The notes beneath the pieces are model-generated. The model was not told the DNA's origin. It made no database searches and saw only the letters and a program-made list of their open reading frames with translations. A stretch of 64,000 nt of DNA from Euborellia annulipes (taxonomy: Eukaryota; Arthropoda; Insecta; Dermaptera; Anisolabididae): positions 1 to 64,000 of the forward strand of contig JAKCPI010001573.1 of the NCBI GenBank assembly GCA_023213315.1, given 5' to 3'. Made by a program: the position numbers and the translations under genes. Shown one piece after another: positions 1-11,070 of this stretch (positions within the stretch are counted from its first letter, which is position 1; each line of letters begins with the position of its first letter).

Positions 1-250
1 AACATATAAAATTTATAAACATGAGAGAATGATAAAAATGATTAAAAATGATCGAGGGGATCCAATCTCGCCCGGCAGCACGGTCTGCATAGCGAACCTT
101 TGGGAACACACAGGGATCACACCCAGTAGATTGAAAGTGACCAGAAAAAGAAAAATGTGTGTCCCTGGTGTGGGCGTGTGTATCCCTGTATGTCCCTCAA
201 GTGCTCAGGAAATATAGCTGCTTTCTCTTTTTTCTCATTCTCCCTACAAT

Positions 251-842
251 AAAAATCTGGCGAGACTGGCGCACAGCACACAACTTTCTCTTACCCCTTC
301 GGTAAGAGAAAATTGTGCACCGTGCTGCTCACACCAGATTTTTTGTGGTGAGATATATTTAGTTGCTCTTAGCACTTTAGTTCCGAACTTGACCACGCGA
401 TGATTCATAGATGGCGCTGAGCTACAAATGCTTCCACATCAGTAAAGTGTACTTCAAACGATTTCCACGATATACTTTTTAAAGAGCATCCTAAAAAATG
501 GTTGATTTTTGGAATTAAAAAAAAAAAAACTCCTTGGAGCGAATTTTGAGAAATTCGAAAAAAACTGAAAAAGCACATCAGTAAAGTGCTAGTAATTTTT
601 GGCCGATTTTGTTTAAAAGCTTATTTAACACGAGTTCGTTTGGAGCCTAACTTAAATATAAAATTTCAACCCCTCCTAGCTCATTTCCTTCATGATCAAA
701 AATTTCGCACACACCCACACCCACAGACCAATTTGCGGGACCCACTTTTTTGGACTCAGGGGACCTCAAAATCGAATCTTTGACATGATCGCATATACTT
801 TCTCCTCTTATATATTTCATATATAGGTAGTAGAAAGTAAAA
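251..842 (-). mobile_element. Family A copy, complete, minus orientation
   Basis: The 3' hairpin is at 251-345 and the 5' AT hairpin at about 800-842. The microsatellite position holds short (CACACC) runs. This subfamily has CATAGATGGCGCTGAGCTAC next to the 3' hairpin, also found at 33780-33815. Confidence 0.8.
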
Positions 843-2690
843 TGTAGGGTCTTTGTCATGTTTCAAAAGGAGCCAGTTCACCAACAGCACAGAGAAAAAT
901 TTATAATGATCCTCGAGCACTCCAATTTGAACTGATATCTTCATCTCTTTATAATCCCATCAACATAACACAGCTACAACTTCAAGCAATAAAAAGTGGG
1001 GCCTGAATGACCAAGTTCGGCACGCTACCAACTACCACAAGCCCGAGGGATTTGAGCAATTAATAATGAAGCTGTTGGCATAACATGACAAACATTCATT
1101 TTAATTAAACAACAAACCTGAGGATTATCTTAATTTATGATTTCATGAAACGTTGCTTTTGTTTTGGATTAAATTAGTTGGCCAAAAAAATTTTGTTATT
1201 TTCTTCCTCAGATATTTTTTAATTCGCTCTATATTTTTGAAACTTATTATTATTTTAAAGTGAAACTTTATTTTTATCGACACAAATTTTTTCGCTCTTC
1301 TATCAGCAGTGGCGTTACTTGTCGTGACGTCAAGCCGTGACCTCACCAACGACTCGACTCAGATTTCTTTTGCATAGATTGCGAAAAACTACTGGTCCGA
1401 TCTTCATGGTGTTTTTTTTAATGGGTAGAAAATTATCCAGGGGTGGTTTTAGGATTATATCATTATATCAAATTAGGGGTAGGGATCCTCCCTTATCAGG
1501 GGGTACCTCAAAATGTTCTATCGGACACACCAGGGGGACCTCCCCCTAAAATTTATTTTTCTCTCGATTTTAATAAAATTTAAAATGAAATTATAAAAAA
1601 ATAATTGTGAGATTTAATTTTTCAAAAAAACGCGATTTTAATACCCTTAATTGAACAATTTTCAGTTCAACGCCTTTCGATCCGAAAAAAAGTTTTCACT
1701 TACATCGTGGTTTCATAAAACCACACAATGATTTTTTTTTTTGAAAACATTAAGACCAATTTGACACATGTTTGATGCAGATTATAATCTTGAGAGAAAG
1801 TTGTTAATGAATTAAAAAAAAAAAAATCTCCACTCCGAATGTTTATCTTATTTTATAATCAAATCAAAGAACAAATTTTCTTTAAAAAAAAAAAATAATA
1901 ATAATAATAAAAGAGCGGGAGGAGGGAAAGAAAATGAAATTAAATATTTGACATTCATGTCTGTTTGAAGGGAGGGCCGGGAGGGGGGGTGAGTTCAAAC
2001 GCAAACATTTTTTTTCTCTTTTTTCTTTAAAAAAAAAGAAAAAAAAAAACTAAAAAAAAATAAAATAATACGCAACAGGCGGTTGGGTTGGTTGCTTTGC
2101 TAATTGACGACATTAAGGCTCAAATTCGTAACATCTCTTTCTCTCTCTCTCTCTCTTTCTCGTATTTTCTTTCTTTTCTTTTTTTTTTTTTATTAACATC
2201 GTTCGTGTTTGAAATAAAAAAATATATTATTTTTTTTTTTTATCTACATGGTAAACAATACAAGCAACCAAGTTGAAACAACAACAACAACAGAGGGTGT
2301 TGTTTTTTTTTTAATTTTTTATTTAAATGTCGATTAGATTAAATTAAACAAACTTCTAAAAATAAATTTTTGTTAAATTTAGTCAGGTCATTTGTATGTT
2401 ACTAGTTGTGCGCCCGGCAAAAGTGAAGAGGATTAAATTTTAGAATTTTACACAAACTATTTTTTTTTTTCAAATTGTTCATGTAGAGTGGAGTGGCGTC
2501 GAGATGATAAACTCGAATATAGGATGATATTATTTTCGGGGTTGAGTGAAAAAACAATTGTATTTTTTCAGCGAGTTTTATTTAACCTTATATTTCGAAT
2601 AGTTAAATATTTTTCGGAGATCTATATATTTTAATAAGATAATAGTATTCAAAATAACTCGATTCCGAATTAATAATTAGTCATATATAT
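843..2690. other. Non-coding AT-rich stretch
   Basis: Presumed COE intron. Holds poly-A/T tracts (1810-1910, 2005-2060), a CT run (2131-2160) and a small SINE head. No exon was recognised. Confidence 0.5.
1008..1055 (-). mobile_element. SINE S1-like head fragment
   Basis: The minus strand reads CCTCGGGCTTGTGGTAGTTG then GTAGCGTGCC, close to the GTAGTTGGTAGCG head variant. No body follows. Confidence 0.45.
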
Positions 2691-2715
2691 ATATTTAACA
2701 TGACTGTGAGTGTTT

Positions 2716-2850
2716 TTCCGAGTGCCCCGGAATCGAACTGGGATCTTCAGCCTTTCCGGGACGAGGGTCCGGTGGCCCGGTGCGATGAACAGCACGCCTA
2801 TGTCCCGGAAAGGCTGGAGATCCTGGGTTTGATTCCCCCCGGGGGGTATG
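2716..2850. repeat. tRNA-like snapback palindrome
   Basis: Inverted arms of about 40 bases (2722-2762 and 2802-2845, sharing CAGCCTTTCCGGGAC) around a GC-rich loop. Each arm contains a B-box-like word (GTTCGATTCC on minus, GTTTGATTCC on plus). GC-rich against an AT-rich background. Confidence 0.6.
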
Positions 2851-2889
2851 GGATTTTTGATCTCGCCAATAAAAAAACAAGTCATTTTA

Positions 2890-4480
2890 AATAAAAATTA
2901 TACTGGACACTCGAAAGTTGAGCGATGCCTTGATCTCCGCCTTACGATGATCTTTTCTATATTATTTTTAGGTCGTTTAATAATATCATTTTGAATGAGA
3001 TGAGAAGGGGTAAATGCTATTTAGCCTCTTCTTGACCACACCCATTATTAAAATATCCCCTCCCTCTATCCAAATTTTTTTTTTTTTTTTAAACTTACAC
3101 GAGACCAATATAATTACAGTGCATTTAAAATAAATGAAGTGAAGCTCTATTTTTTCCTTCAACCATTATAATTAAACAGATGATAAATATAATAAATGGA
3201 TGATTATTATAATTATTATTTCATTATAATTATGTACACTACATAAATTAATGTATATTACATGATCCAATATATTTATTAGTATATAATAAATAGTGTC
3301 ATCTATTTTGTAACTTCATTACCTTTTTTACTTTCTCTTACATCTATATATGTTAATGTATAGAGAGAGAAAGTATTGGATAAATGTCGAAAATTCGATC
3401 TCGAGATTTTGATGGATATACACGTTTTGAGGTCCCCTGAATCCAAAAAAGGGGATTTTCGCGACATGGTCTGTCTGTGAACAAAATTTCGTCAAGAACG
3501 AAAAGAGAAATGAGGTTGAAATTTCATATTTAATAAGGTACCTTCCCGTGACGTGACACGAAGCTTTTGAACAAAATCGACCAAAGAATACTAGTACTTT
3601 ACTTATTGCACTTTTTCAGTTTTTTTCGATTTTCTCAAAATTGGCTCAAACGATTTTTATTAAAATTCAAAAATCAATTATTTTTAAATTCTCTTTAAAA
3701 TGTATATTCTCATTTTGCCATTGAAATCTTCTGAAGACCACTTTACTCTTGTACTTCATAGGAAAGATAAGAGAAATGGTTGCAATGGTAACAAAAAATA
3801 AATATTTTCACATATAAATTTTACATCTTGAAATTCGAATGTACTCTACTGTCGGGAACTAACTACAGGTCGACACAAAAAATCTGGTGAGACAAGCACA
3901 GAACTCAACTTTCTCGCTGTGCGACAGTCACACCAGATTTTTTCTCTTATTAAATGATGCAACTTTTGTACACTATAAAGAATAGATTCAATCTAGATAT
4001 GAATCTGGTCCTCAAATGCCTATTTATTTATTTATTTCAGTTCATTTATTCGTTTATTATAAAACACTATTTCTATTACTAACTCTTTAACACTCCATTT
4101 TGTAACAGAACGAGCTCGAGAGAGTGAGAGGGAGAGAGAGAGTTCAATTATTTTAGGGAAACTACAGTATCCGAGTAGTTGGAATGGTCAGAAACAAATT
4201 GCTATAGAACAACCAACTCCCCCTCCCTCTCCGCTTTCTAAAGAAGAACTCGAAAATAGAGAGAGGGAAGAGGGAGGGAGGGGGGCGGGGTGGAAATGTA
4301 GTCATTGCGAGTGCAATCGTTGTGGTTCTCTCTCACTCTCTTTGAAAACCACACTCGGAGAGAGAGAGAGAGAGAGAGAGAGGAATAAAATAAACCCTTT
4401 TAACCCTAAAGTTAGAGAGTGTAGTAATTCTACATAAACTAAATTTTTTTTTTATATAAAATTTAATTTTTTTTTTTACC
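2890..4480. other. COE intron upstream of family A copies, GA tracts
   Basis: Apart from the family A copy at 3324-3943 I see only AT-rich DNA and GA runs (4118-4142, 4357-4382), just downstream of the COE exon in gene order. Confidence 0.5.
3324..3943 (+). mobile_element. Family A copy with shortened 3' hairpin
   Basis: The 5' hairpin starts at 3330. The 3' hairpin (3887-3943) has lost its centre, leaving CTGGTGAGACAAGC...GACAGTCACACCAG. Confidence 0.8.
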
Positions 4481-4483
4481 TAC

Positions 4484-4547
4484 CGTTAGCATAAAGTAGT
4501 TGTAGCCTATATTGAATGCCATTGTTCGTTTTCTGGCCTTCGCTTTC
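4484..4547 (-). CDS. kn: COE/EBF (knot/collier) transcription factor, next exon
   Basis: A 64-base exon encodes ESEGQKTNNGIQYRLQLLY followed by AN and the first base of the next codon. It continues the COE DNA-binding domain directly after ...FIEKDQ of the exon at 6452-6605, and matches the family in order and content. The acceptor is ttttcag before G4547. The donor is gtaggt after G4484. The phases agree: the previous exon ends in phase 0 and this one ends in phase 1. The 1.9 kb intron between the two exons (4548-6451) contains a family A element inside a Harbinger-like element. Following exons must lie at lower coordinates, outside the window. Confidence 0.93.
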
Positions 4548-4592
4548 CTGAAAACAAAAAAGAAATTTGATTAGACAAAAAATAAATAAACT

Positions 4593-4826
4593 GTGTGTGT
4601 GTTCAATTTTAAGCATGAAGGAATTGAGCTAGGAGGTTGAAATTTTATATTTAAGTTAGACACCCCCCCCCCTGGGGCGTTAAAATAAGCTTTTAATCAA
4701 AATCGGCCAAAAAGTACTAGTCCTTTACTGATGTAGTTTTTCAGTTTTTTTTTCGCTTTTCTCTAAATTCCCTCCAACGATTTTGATTAACATTCAAAAA
4801 TCAATTATTTTTTAGATGCTCATAAT
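4593..4826 (+). mobile_element. Family A internal fragment
   Basis: Only the stretch from the GT microsatellite through the ACTAGTCCTTTACTGATG block is present; both end hairpins are missing. It lies in the COE intron between the exons at 4484-4547 and 6452-6605. Confidence 0.7.
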
Positions 4827-4861
4827 AATTGCTTTTTGAGGTTGTGGCTATGATGTGATTA

Positions 4862-6131
4862 GGGGGCGTTCAAATATTACATAACGCAATTTGGGGGGAG
4901 AGGGGGGGGGGGGTTGAGCAACGCGTTACGTAACTTTTTACTTTCTCTAACCCTATATATGAAATATATAAAGAGAAAGTATTGTTTTTTTTACTTTCTC
5001 TTAACTCTATATATATGTTAATATATATATAGAGAGAAAGTATTGGATTCATGTCAAAAATTCGATGTCGAGATTTTGATGGATCTTCACGTTTTTGAGG
5101 TCCCCTGAATCCAAAAAAGTGGTTTTCGCGACATGGTCTGTCTGTCTGTGTGTCTGTCTGTCTGTGTGTCTGTCTGTCTGTGTGTCTGTCTGTGAACAAA
5201 ATATCTCAAGAACGAAAAGAGCTAGGAGGTTGAAATTTTATATTTAAGTTAGGCACCCTCATGGAACGTGACACGAAGCTTTTTTGAACAAAATCGACCA
5301 AAGAGTACTAGTACTTTACTGATGCACTTTTTCAGTTTTTTTCGATTTTCTCTAAATTTGCTCCAACGATTTTTTTTTAAAAAATCAATTATTTTTTAGA
5401 TTCTCAATAAAATGTATATTCTCATTTTGTCATTGAAATCTTCTGAAGACCACTTTACTCTTGTACTCCATAGAAAAGATAGGAGAAATGGTTGCCATGG
5501 TAACAAAATATAAATATTTTGCCATATTTATAAATTGAACATCTTGAAAATCGAATGTACCGTACTGTCGGAAACTAAATATATGTCGACACAAAAAATC
5601 TGGTGTGACAAGCACAGAACACAACTTTCGATTACCGAAGGTAAGAGAAAGTTGTGTGCTGTGCGCCAGTCACACCAGATTTTTTTCTATTTAAATAAAA
5701 TACGAGGAAATTAAAGTTGGTAACCCTTTTCGTTTATGTTTTACGGGGAATCCCTCTATTGTATAGTATATCTTATTTATTATTATTTTGTTCTCCTAAG
5801 GGGGGCACTGGGATGGAGGGCAAGTCTGTGAGACCATCACACCTGATTTATTATTTATTTATTTATTTGCCCCTTCCAGCCTCAGGCCATTGGGAAATTT
5901 TTTTTTTTTATTATTACCGCAAACGTGATTGAAACAATAACAAAGGTATTTTAGCGACTTTCCGGTACATTGCGCAACATAATTGTGACTTTTAGATAAA
6001 AATGGCCACTTGGGCGTTAGATAACGTCTAGGGGGGGAGAGGGGTCCAGAAAAATGTTACGGCGCGTTACATGTACGGAGGGGGGATAAAAAATCTTCAA
6101 AAATTGCGTTAAGTAACACTTGAACGACCCC
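4862..6131. mobile_element. PIF/Harbinger-like element split by family A
   Basis: The left end GGGGGCGTTCAAATATTAC and the right end GTTACTTAACGCAA-like (reverse complement of 6100-6131, GGGGTCGTTCAAGTG) match. TTA flanks both sides (4859-4861, 6132-6134). The TTA duplication and G-rich ends fit Harbinger. No transposase is seen. Confidence 0.55.
4938..5687 (+). mobile_element. Family A copy preceded by an extra solo 5' hairpin
   Basis: A lone 5' hairpin (4940-4981) directly precedes a full copy (4993-5687). The microsatellite is GTCTGTCTGTCTGTGT-type (5143-5194). The 3' hairpin is long and nearly perfect (5595-5687). The doubled 5' hairpin suggests insertion into, or partial duplication of, an older copy. 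Confidence 0.8.
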
Positions 6132-6451
6132 TTATCTACTATAGTAGACCTACCACCGTCTGCTAATCGTCTTCTTTTAGAAACTATTTCAGACGATTTT
6201 AAACATAATATAAAATTTTAATGTAATCCTATTTAAGATACATAAAACAAAAAAGAGAAGAAATGCAAATTTATTAACACTTGGTAATAGGTGGATATTG
6301 CTGTAACGTTATTTTTGTGTCTATTCTTTTTTTTTTTATAAAATCTTGAACGTGTAATTAGATTTTGTGGACATTACAAGGAATAATTTGTTTTTATTAG
6401 CCAATGCTAATGGTAACCCCTGAGATAGAAGAAAACAAACTGTGTTCTTAC

Positions 6452-6605
6452 CTGATCCTTTTCGATGAATCCGATGAACGCGGTTCGTTCAATTTCAACA
6501 GGTTGCCCGGCACGATCGTAGAGCGCGATAACAAAATGGAAAAAATTCGATTTACGTAAATTACTCGGCGGTTGTTTCTCGAAATGGGCGCGACCGATGC
6601 CAACA
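6452..6605 (-). CDS. kn: COE/EBF (knot/collier) transcription factor, internal exon
   Basis: This exon encodes 51 residues ([11 protein letters not shown]... to ...FIGFIEKDQ) from the start of the COE DNA-binding domain. COE proteins are nuclear helix-loop-helix transcription factors acting in neuronal, muscle and blood-cell development. The segments [18 protein letters not shown] and [11 protein letters not shown] are near-invariant in this family, and I recognise them directly. On the minus strand a pyrimidine-rich acceptor ending ttacag precedes T6605, and the donor gtaagaa follows the CAG codon ending at 6452. The first base completes a split codon (two bases come from the previous exon) and the exon ends in phase 0. 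The exon is GC-richer than its surroundings and uses CG-containing codons. The zinc-knuckle, IPT/TIG and HLH parts of the protein are not in the window. An open frame overlapping this interval in another phase is a shadow. Confidence 0.94.
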
Positions 6606-6609
6606 CTGT

Positions 6610-6990
6610 AACAAAAAGAGAGAGAGAAAAAAAAAACGTTAATGTCAAAAACTATTTAAAAGGGCGGGAAATAACTTTCTTTTTTTTTTTTAATAAACTG
6701 ACGTGGCCAGCATATAACTAAGCAGGACTCAAATTGGATAATAAAAAAAGTTTTTGCAACAAACAACTTACAAATTAAAAAAAATAAAGTTTTAAAGAAT
6801 ATAAATCTACAAAACTCTTATTTGAAAAGTTTTTCTCTAGATTAATAAAATATTTAAGATATTGCCGAAATTTTTTTTGTGTGCATTTCTTTCTTTAAAT
6901 AGAAAAAAAAGGTTGACTACTTCTAAATAAAATTTAAACTTTCGATCGTAGACTCTAGTTGAAACATTTTGTAAATTAAAAATTCACTAT
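6610..6990. other. Start of the presumed long upstream COE intron
   Basis: AT-rich, with the polypyrimidine acceptor of the exon at its low-coordinate end. Nothing else was recognised. Confidence 0.5.
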
Positions 6991-6999
6991 ACAAATTGT

Positions 7000-7510
7000 A
7001 GGCCTACGCAAAAATCCTGGTTTCGGCCAAACCTGATTCTGAAAAAGATGGGATGGGACTCGCATGCAAAAAAAAAAAAAGGTCAAATGATTTGTACTTG
7101 AGGGAGAAAAAAATTTTCCCGCCTGGTGGAAAAGAGGCGGAAAAAATGAAAAAATTTCTCCCGGCAGGGCGGAAAACTTTGGTTCCGCAAAAAGGGAAAA
7201 TGTTCCGCGGGGAGGTAAAAATTTCATTAAAAAAAAAGATAAAATGTTTTTCACGGTCGGGAAAAAATTTTTCTGCAGGGCGGAAAACTTTAGTACCGCA
7301 AAAACAAAATTTTTTCGCAGGGCGGGGCGGAAAAAAATTTAATTTCTTTTCCGCAGAAAAATTTTCGAGTTAAGGCCCCCGAAAAAGATTTCTATATACG
7401 CCCATGATAGGAAATACAAGTTTCGGTTTCGGTTACGGTTACGGCCGAAACTAAGATTGAGACCGTAATTCGGTTTCCGTTGAAAATCTTGCTTCGGTCG
7501 GACCCTAATG
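7000..7510. mobile_element. Decayed hAT fragments (families C and D)
   Basis: TGGGATGGGACTCGCATGC and nearby repeats resemble the interior of 50550-50969 in reverse. The end CTATATACGCCCATG at 7391-7405 is a family C terminus. The CGGTTTCGG-rich tail (7423-7500) recurs at 46800-46870. The Lys-rich frame over 7053-7373 is not a gene. Confidence 0.5.
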
Positions 7511-7694
7511 ATAAGTAAAATTATGTTTGTAGATGGCCGTAAGGGAAATCAAGCAAAAGTATTTATTTTTGGCCTTAGAATTGAATAAAAAAAAAAAAAA
7601 ATATAAAATATTTTTGAAACATATAAACTGGTGTTTAATTTATATATTGATTCTGAATATTGGTATAAAACCGAGCAGGTTGTGTTACTTTTGA

Positions 7695-7876
7695 TTAAAA
7701 GCTTATTTTCGGGCCTCAGGAGGGCACCTAACTTAAATATAAAATTTTAACCTTCTAGCTCAATTTCTTCATGCTTAAAATTGAACGACACACACGCACA
7801 GACAGACCATGTCGCGAAAAGCACTTTTTGGATTCAGGGTACCTCAAAACGTGTATATCCATCAAAATCTCTCAAC
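7695..7876 (-). mobile_element. Family A internal fragment
   Basis: Spans the body start, the CA/GACA microsatellite and the conserved GGGTACCTCAAAACG block. It is cut at 7876 by LINE sequence. Confidence 0.65.
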
Positions 7877-7880
7877 GCAT

Positions 7881-8336
7881 CCCTAGAGTCACTAGATCAT
7901 AGAAGAAGCAAGCGTGTCTGCACTCTCTCTCTTCTACAGGTATTACCATAGTCAATGCTCTGCCGAATTAAAATCAATTATCCCACCCAATGCAACATAT
8001 ACACGGAACACAAGAGAGGCATCGTCCCAGCATCTCAATCCTGTTCAGATCACGACTAACAGAACTAGTCAATTTCATTCTTTCTTTGTTCCCGTGATTG
8101 GAACAAGCTCCCTGCGTCTCTCTTCCCCAAAACCTACAATCTTCAGACTTTCAAGTCTAATCTCAACAGGCATCTTCTCAGTTCCCACAGTTGAGTTCCC
8201 CTTTTATGCTTCTCCTTTTGTTTTTGTCACTATCCCAGATTTCTGCCCCGCTTGGCATGTGACACGGAACGATTGTGGTGACTGTCGGCTCTACTCCGTG
8301 CAGGCCCTTCCAAATCGAATTTTTGATAGAAAGTAA
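7881..8336 (+). pseudogene. LINE reverse transcriptase C-terminus
   Basis: CTLSLFYRYYHSQCSAELKS, then IIPPNATYTRNTR, and after a frameshift near 8090 RDWNKLPASLFPKTYNLQ then FKSNLNRHLLSSHS and a stop near 8190. This is the usual tail of Jockey/CR1-like LINE polymerases. The remainder to 8336 is 3' UTR with a word (ACGATTGTGGTGACTGT) shared with the 5S-like SINE heads. Confidence 0.72.
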
Positions 8337-8339
8337 AAA

Positions 8340-8950
8340 ATGTCTTTTATTTATAATAACAATATTCCTAAATAATTTTGGTGACTGATGCTCTAATTCG
8401 TTACCAGGTCCTCCGGAATTTGCGGAATTATAAAAAAGTGTGGAAATATTAAATTTTATCTAATTCTATTTGACTAACAAGACAAGTACATACACCACAT
8501 AGGAAAGTTGATACTCTTTGTTTAGTTATTTCTCTTTATTTTGTTGCTGGATATTAAATTTTATTAAAGAAATAAGAGAGAGGGTGAGAGAGAGATGGTC
8601 GTTAATCCCTGTTTCTAGACCCCATTAATTGTTCACTTGAGTTTTCTCTCTCTCTCTCTCTCTCTCTAGGTCATTTATCCAACTGGCCAATTATCTTCAA
8701 ATATCTCTATCTCCATCCTCCAATGTTATATTAGTGTGTGTTCTGTTTCATATTCCTAAGAGAGAGGGGGGGGGGGGGTAGTTGTTTCCCTAATGGGAAA
8801 CACGTGGTCCCAATCAATTTCCTCCTTCCTTCCTTTCTTATCTCTTATCGACAATTTAACACAAACTAAATTTTTTGATTTGGTCTTATTTCAGTCTCAA
8901 AAATTAAAATAAATATTTTTGGGAAAAAAATTCGGATTTTATTCTTTCGC
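8340..8950. other. Non-coding, CT tract
   Basis: CT run at 8644-8669 and poly-G at 8766-8778. No repeat or exon was recognised. Confidence 0.45.
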
Positions 8951-8951
8951 T

Positions 8952-9011
8952 TTTTACTTTCTCTTACATATATATAGAGAAAGTATTGGATTCATGTCAA
9001 AAATTCGATGC
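8952..9011 (+). mobile_element. Family A 5' end only
   Basis: T run, 5' hairpin and the first conserved word GTCAAAAATTCGATG, then unrelated DNA. Confidence 0.65.
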
Positions 9012-9357
9012 CCTCCAACTTAATAGAAAAATATTTATTTCAATTATAAATAAATTTGAAACAAATACAAAATTCCCTTTACCCTTTTTGGGGTTTCGGG
9101 TTCTAATCATTAGGTTTATTTTGTTATTTGCAATTGGATGCCCATTGCCCCAAATGTTCTTAAAACGTTGTTTGATTAGAAAAAGTAATCGGGAGTAGGG
9201 GGAGAGAGAGGGGGAATGGCGTTCACTTAAGGAAAACATGGTGTATCTTTTAAATCATTTATTATAATTCCAAATTAAGATGGGTAATAAAGTCTTTAAT
9301 TAACGAGTAATCAACAATTTAACACCAAAAGCATATATCTTTGCCCTATTAGTAGTA

Positions 9358-10329
9358 GGGAAACAATATTAAAAAAACATGTTTGAGCGACATTGCCCCT
9401 GGCTTTGGGTAATGCCGCTCAGGGCATGGGGTAATAACGCTCAAACATGTTTTTTGGAATATAACATGTAAGATACATTTTAATTAAAGAAATATTTATG
9501 AGATCAATCTTATACAATAAAAGTAAAGTCTACAATCACAAATTAGCATCAATTATTCCCATTTGGATGTAAGATTAGCCTTTTTCAATATAACAAATAG
9601 AGTAAAGTCTTCGATGTCAAATCAACTTCAATTATTATAATTATAATATAAACTAATTACTATTATTAGAGGTAACACAAATTAGAAATAGAAATATTTT
9701 ATTTTTGGACACATAAATCACAGATATATCCATCTGGCGAATCCCACACTGAACACATAGCATGAGCCCACATTCCACAGATGGTGCAGCAATACCACAA
9801 CTCGTTATTTTTTCCAATTTCTTCGCAAATAATACTTTTGTTATAATTTTCATCATCCACATTCAATTCATCATCACTGTCATCGTCACAAAGCTGCTCT
9901 TCATCTTCACAGTCTGAAAAACTTTCTAAGGGGTAATGGCGCTCAGATGAGCGGTATTACCCCAAACGGTAGTTTTATAATTAATTTGAAATAAAAAAAA
10001 ATCATTTGCAATTGTTGAAAATTGATTACATTATCACAGAATAGAATAGTTTTATTGTCAGAAAAGTAAAATTAAAAATTTAATAAGCATTAAAATTTTG
10101 GACTTATCGGCAAAAATCACGACACCGAAAATTAGATCAGTGCGGCCACAAACGAAGAAACTCACTTCACGGTCACATGACGCAAGGTGACTGTCCTTTT
10201 GCATTGTTGCCTGTTAGAGACCCCCTCCCCTTGCAATTCACGCTACGTGGCGATTTGCTAAGTTTTATTTTGACAGAGTTACAGGGATGAGCGCCATTAC
10301 CCAGTGAGCGCCATTACCCCTCTCTCCCC
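9358..10329 (-). mobile_element. Deleted DDE transposon with GAGCGCCATTACCC repeats
   Basis: TA flanks both ends. The right end (minus 5') has GGGGAGAGAGGGGTAATGGC and two GAGCGCCATTACCC units (10290-10318). The left end carries related units in an imperfect palindrome (9380-9452), and another pair occurs at 9929-9964. Only the C-terminal coding part remains (9699-9930). It may be a pogo/Tc1-like element. Confidence 0.6.
9699..9930 (-). pseudogene. C-terminal PHD-like zinc finger of a DDE transposase
   Basis: Read on the minus strand to the stop at 9699-9701, the frame gives an acidic stretch (DCEDEEQLCDDDSDDEL), then ELWYCCTICGMWAHAMC, then YICDLCVQK. The spacing of Cys/His (C-x2-C, W-A-H-x2-C, C-x2-C) matches the zinc-finger tail of Tigger/pogo-like transposases found in invertebrates. 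The catalytic domain is missing, and the frame begins at the deletion junction near 9930. Confidence 0.7.
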
Positions 10330-10869
10330 TACATCTTAATACGCCTAGTATCTTGGCCGTGTATTCGTTCTATTTCTTCTCTTTCATTCCATCCCCATAA
10401 TTCTACACCATCCCAACTTAATAAAAAAACTTTACAAATGCTGAGAATCTTTGTCGGATCTTTGCATTTGAAATTTTGTTCATTTTATTGACTTAGAATT
10501 AATAAGATAAGTATAGGCATATAAATGGCTTCAGATGTCGTTAAAAAAAAGAAGAAATTATTTCCACCCCACAAACAAAAATGGAATTTTTATTAAACGT
10601 AAAATAAAAATTAAATTTAGATCAATGAACCGAAAGAAAATACGTATATAAATATTATTAATTCAATTTATTTATTTATCAATACATTTATATATTTTTT
10701 TTTTTAAATAAAATCATTTAATTTTTTTTTTTAATTTTATTTTTCATATTATAAATATAAATACGATTAAATTTTAATATAATTCAATTTCACATCTGAA
10801 TTCACAAGCTTCTGGATTTATTTAGTTGCCAATTTCTGTTAATATCTCCTCTTTATCGAAATCAAAACA

Positions 10870-11026
10870 GTATACTAGCCGAGAGGCCTGGCAATGGAGT
10901 AAACCAACAGTCCCCACAATCGTTGCGGTTAAGCAATGCCAAGCGCAGCGAAACCTCGGGTGGGCGATCCCGAGGGATGAACGACGGAAACGTCAACCTG
11001 ATGACCATCGGTATATTGAAAATCTG
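10870..11026 (+). mobile_element. 5S-like SINE head
   Basis: GAGGCCTGGCAATGG, then CGTTGCGGTTAAGCAATGCC, then GGTGGGCGATCCCGAGG. The 3' body is missing. A family A fragment follows. Confidence 0.6.
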
Positions 11027-11070
11027 GTGTGAATGGCGCACCAAATTTTTTGGTGTCGAGATATATTTAT

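Noticed and set aside
61..160. GC-richer block near the window start as a COE exon
   Set aside because: Neither strand gives COE-like residues or clean splice sites.
251..345. Transcription terminators or CRISPR repeats suggested by the repeated hairpins
   Set aside because: The hairpins are dispersed at element ends with no regular spacing or spacers, in a eukaryotic setting.
4870..5199. 109-residue frame on minus
   Set aside because: Runs through a family A element and its GTCT microsatellite; similar frames appear in every copy.
6448..6648. 66-residue frame over the COE exon
   Set aside because: It is a different phase from the COE reading and runs into the intron; the conserved phase is the one annotated.
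7053..7373. 106-residue Lys-rich frame
   Set aside because: It lies in decayed hAT MITE sequence with repeated TTTCCGC words; no protein signature.
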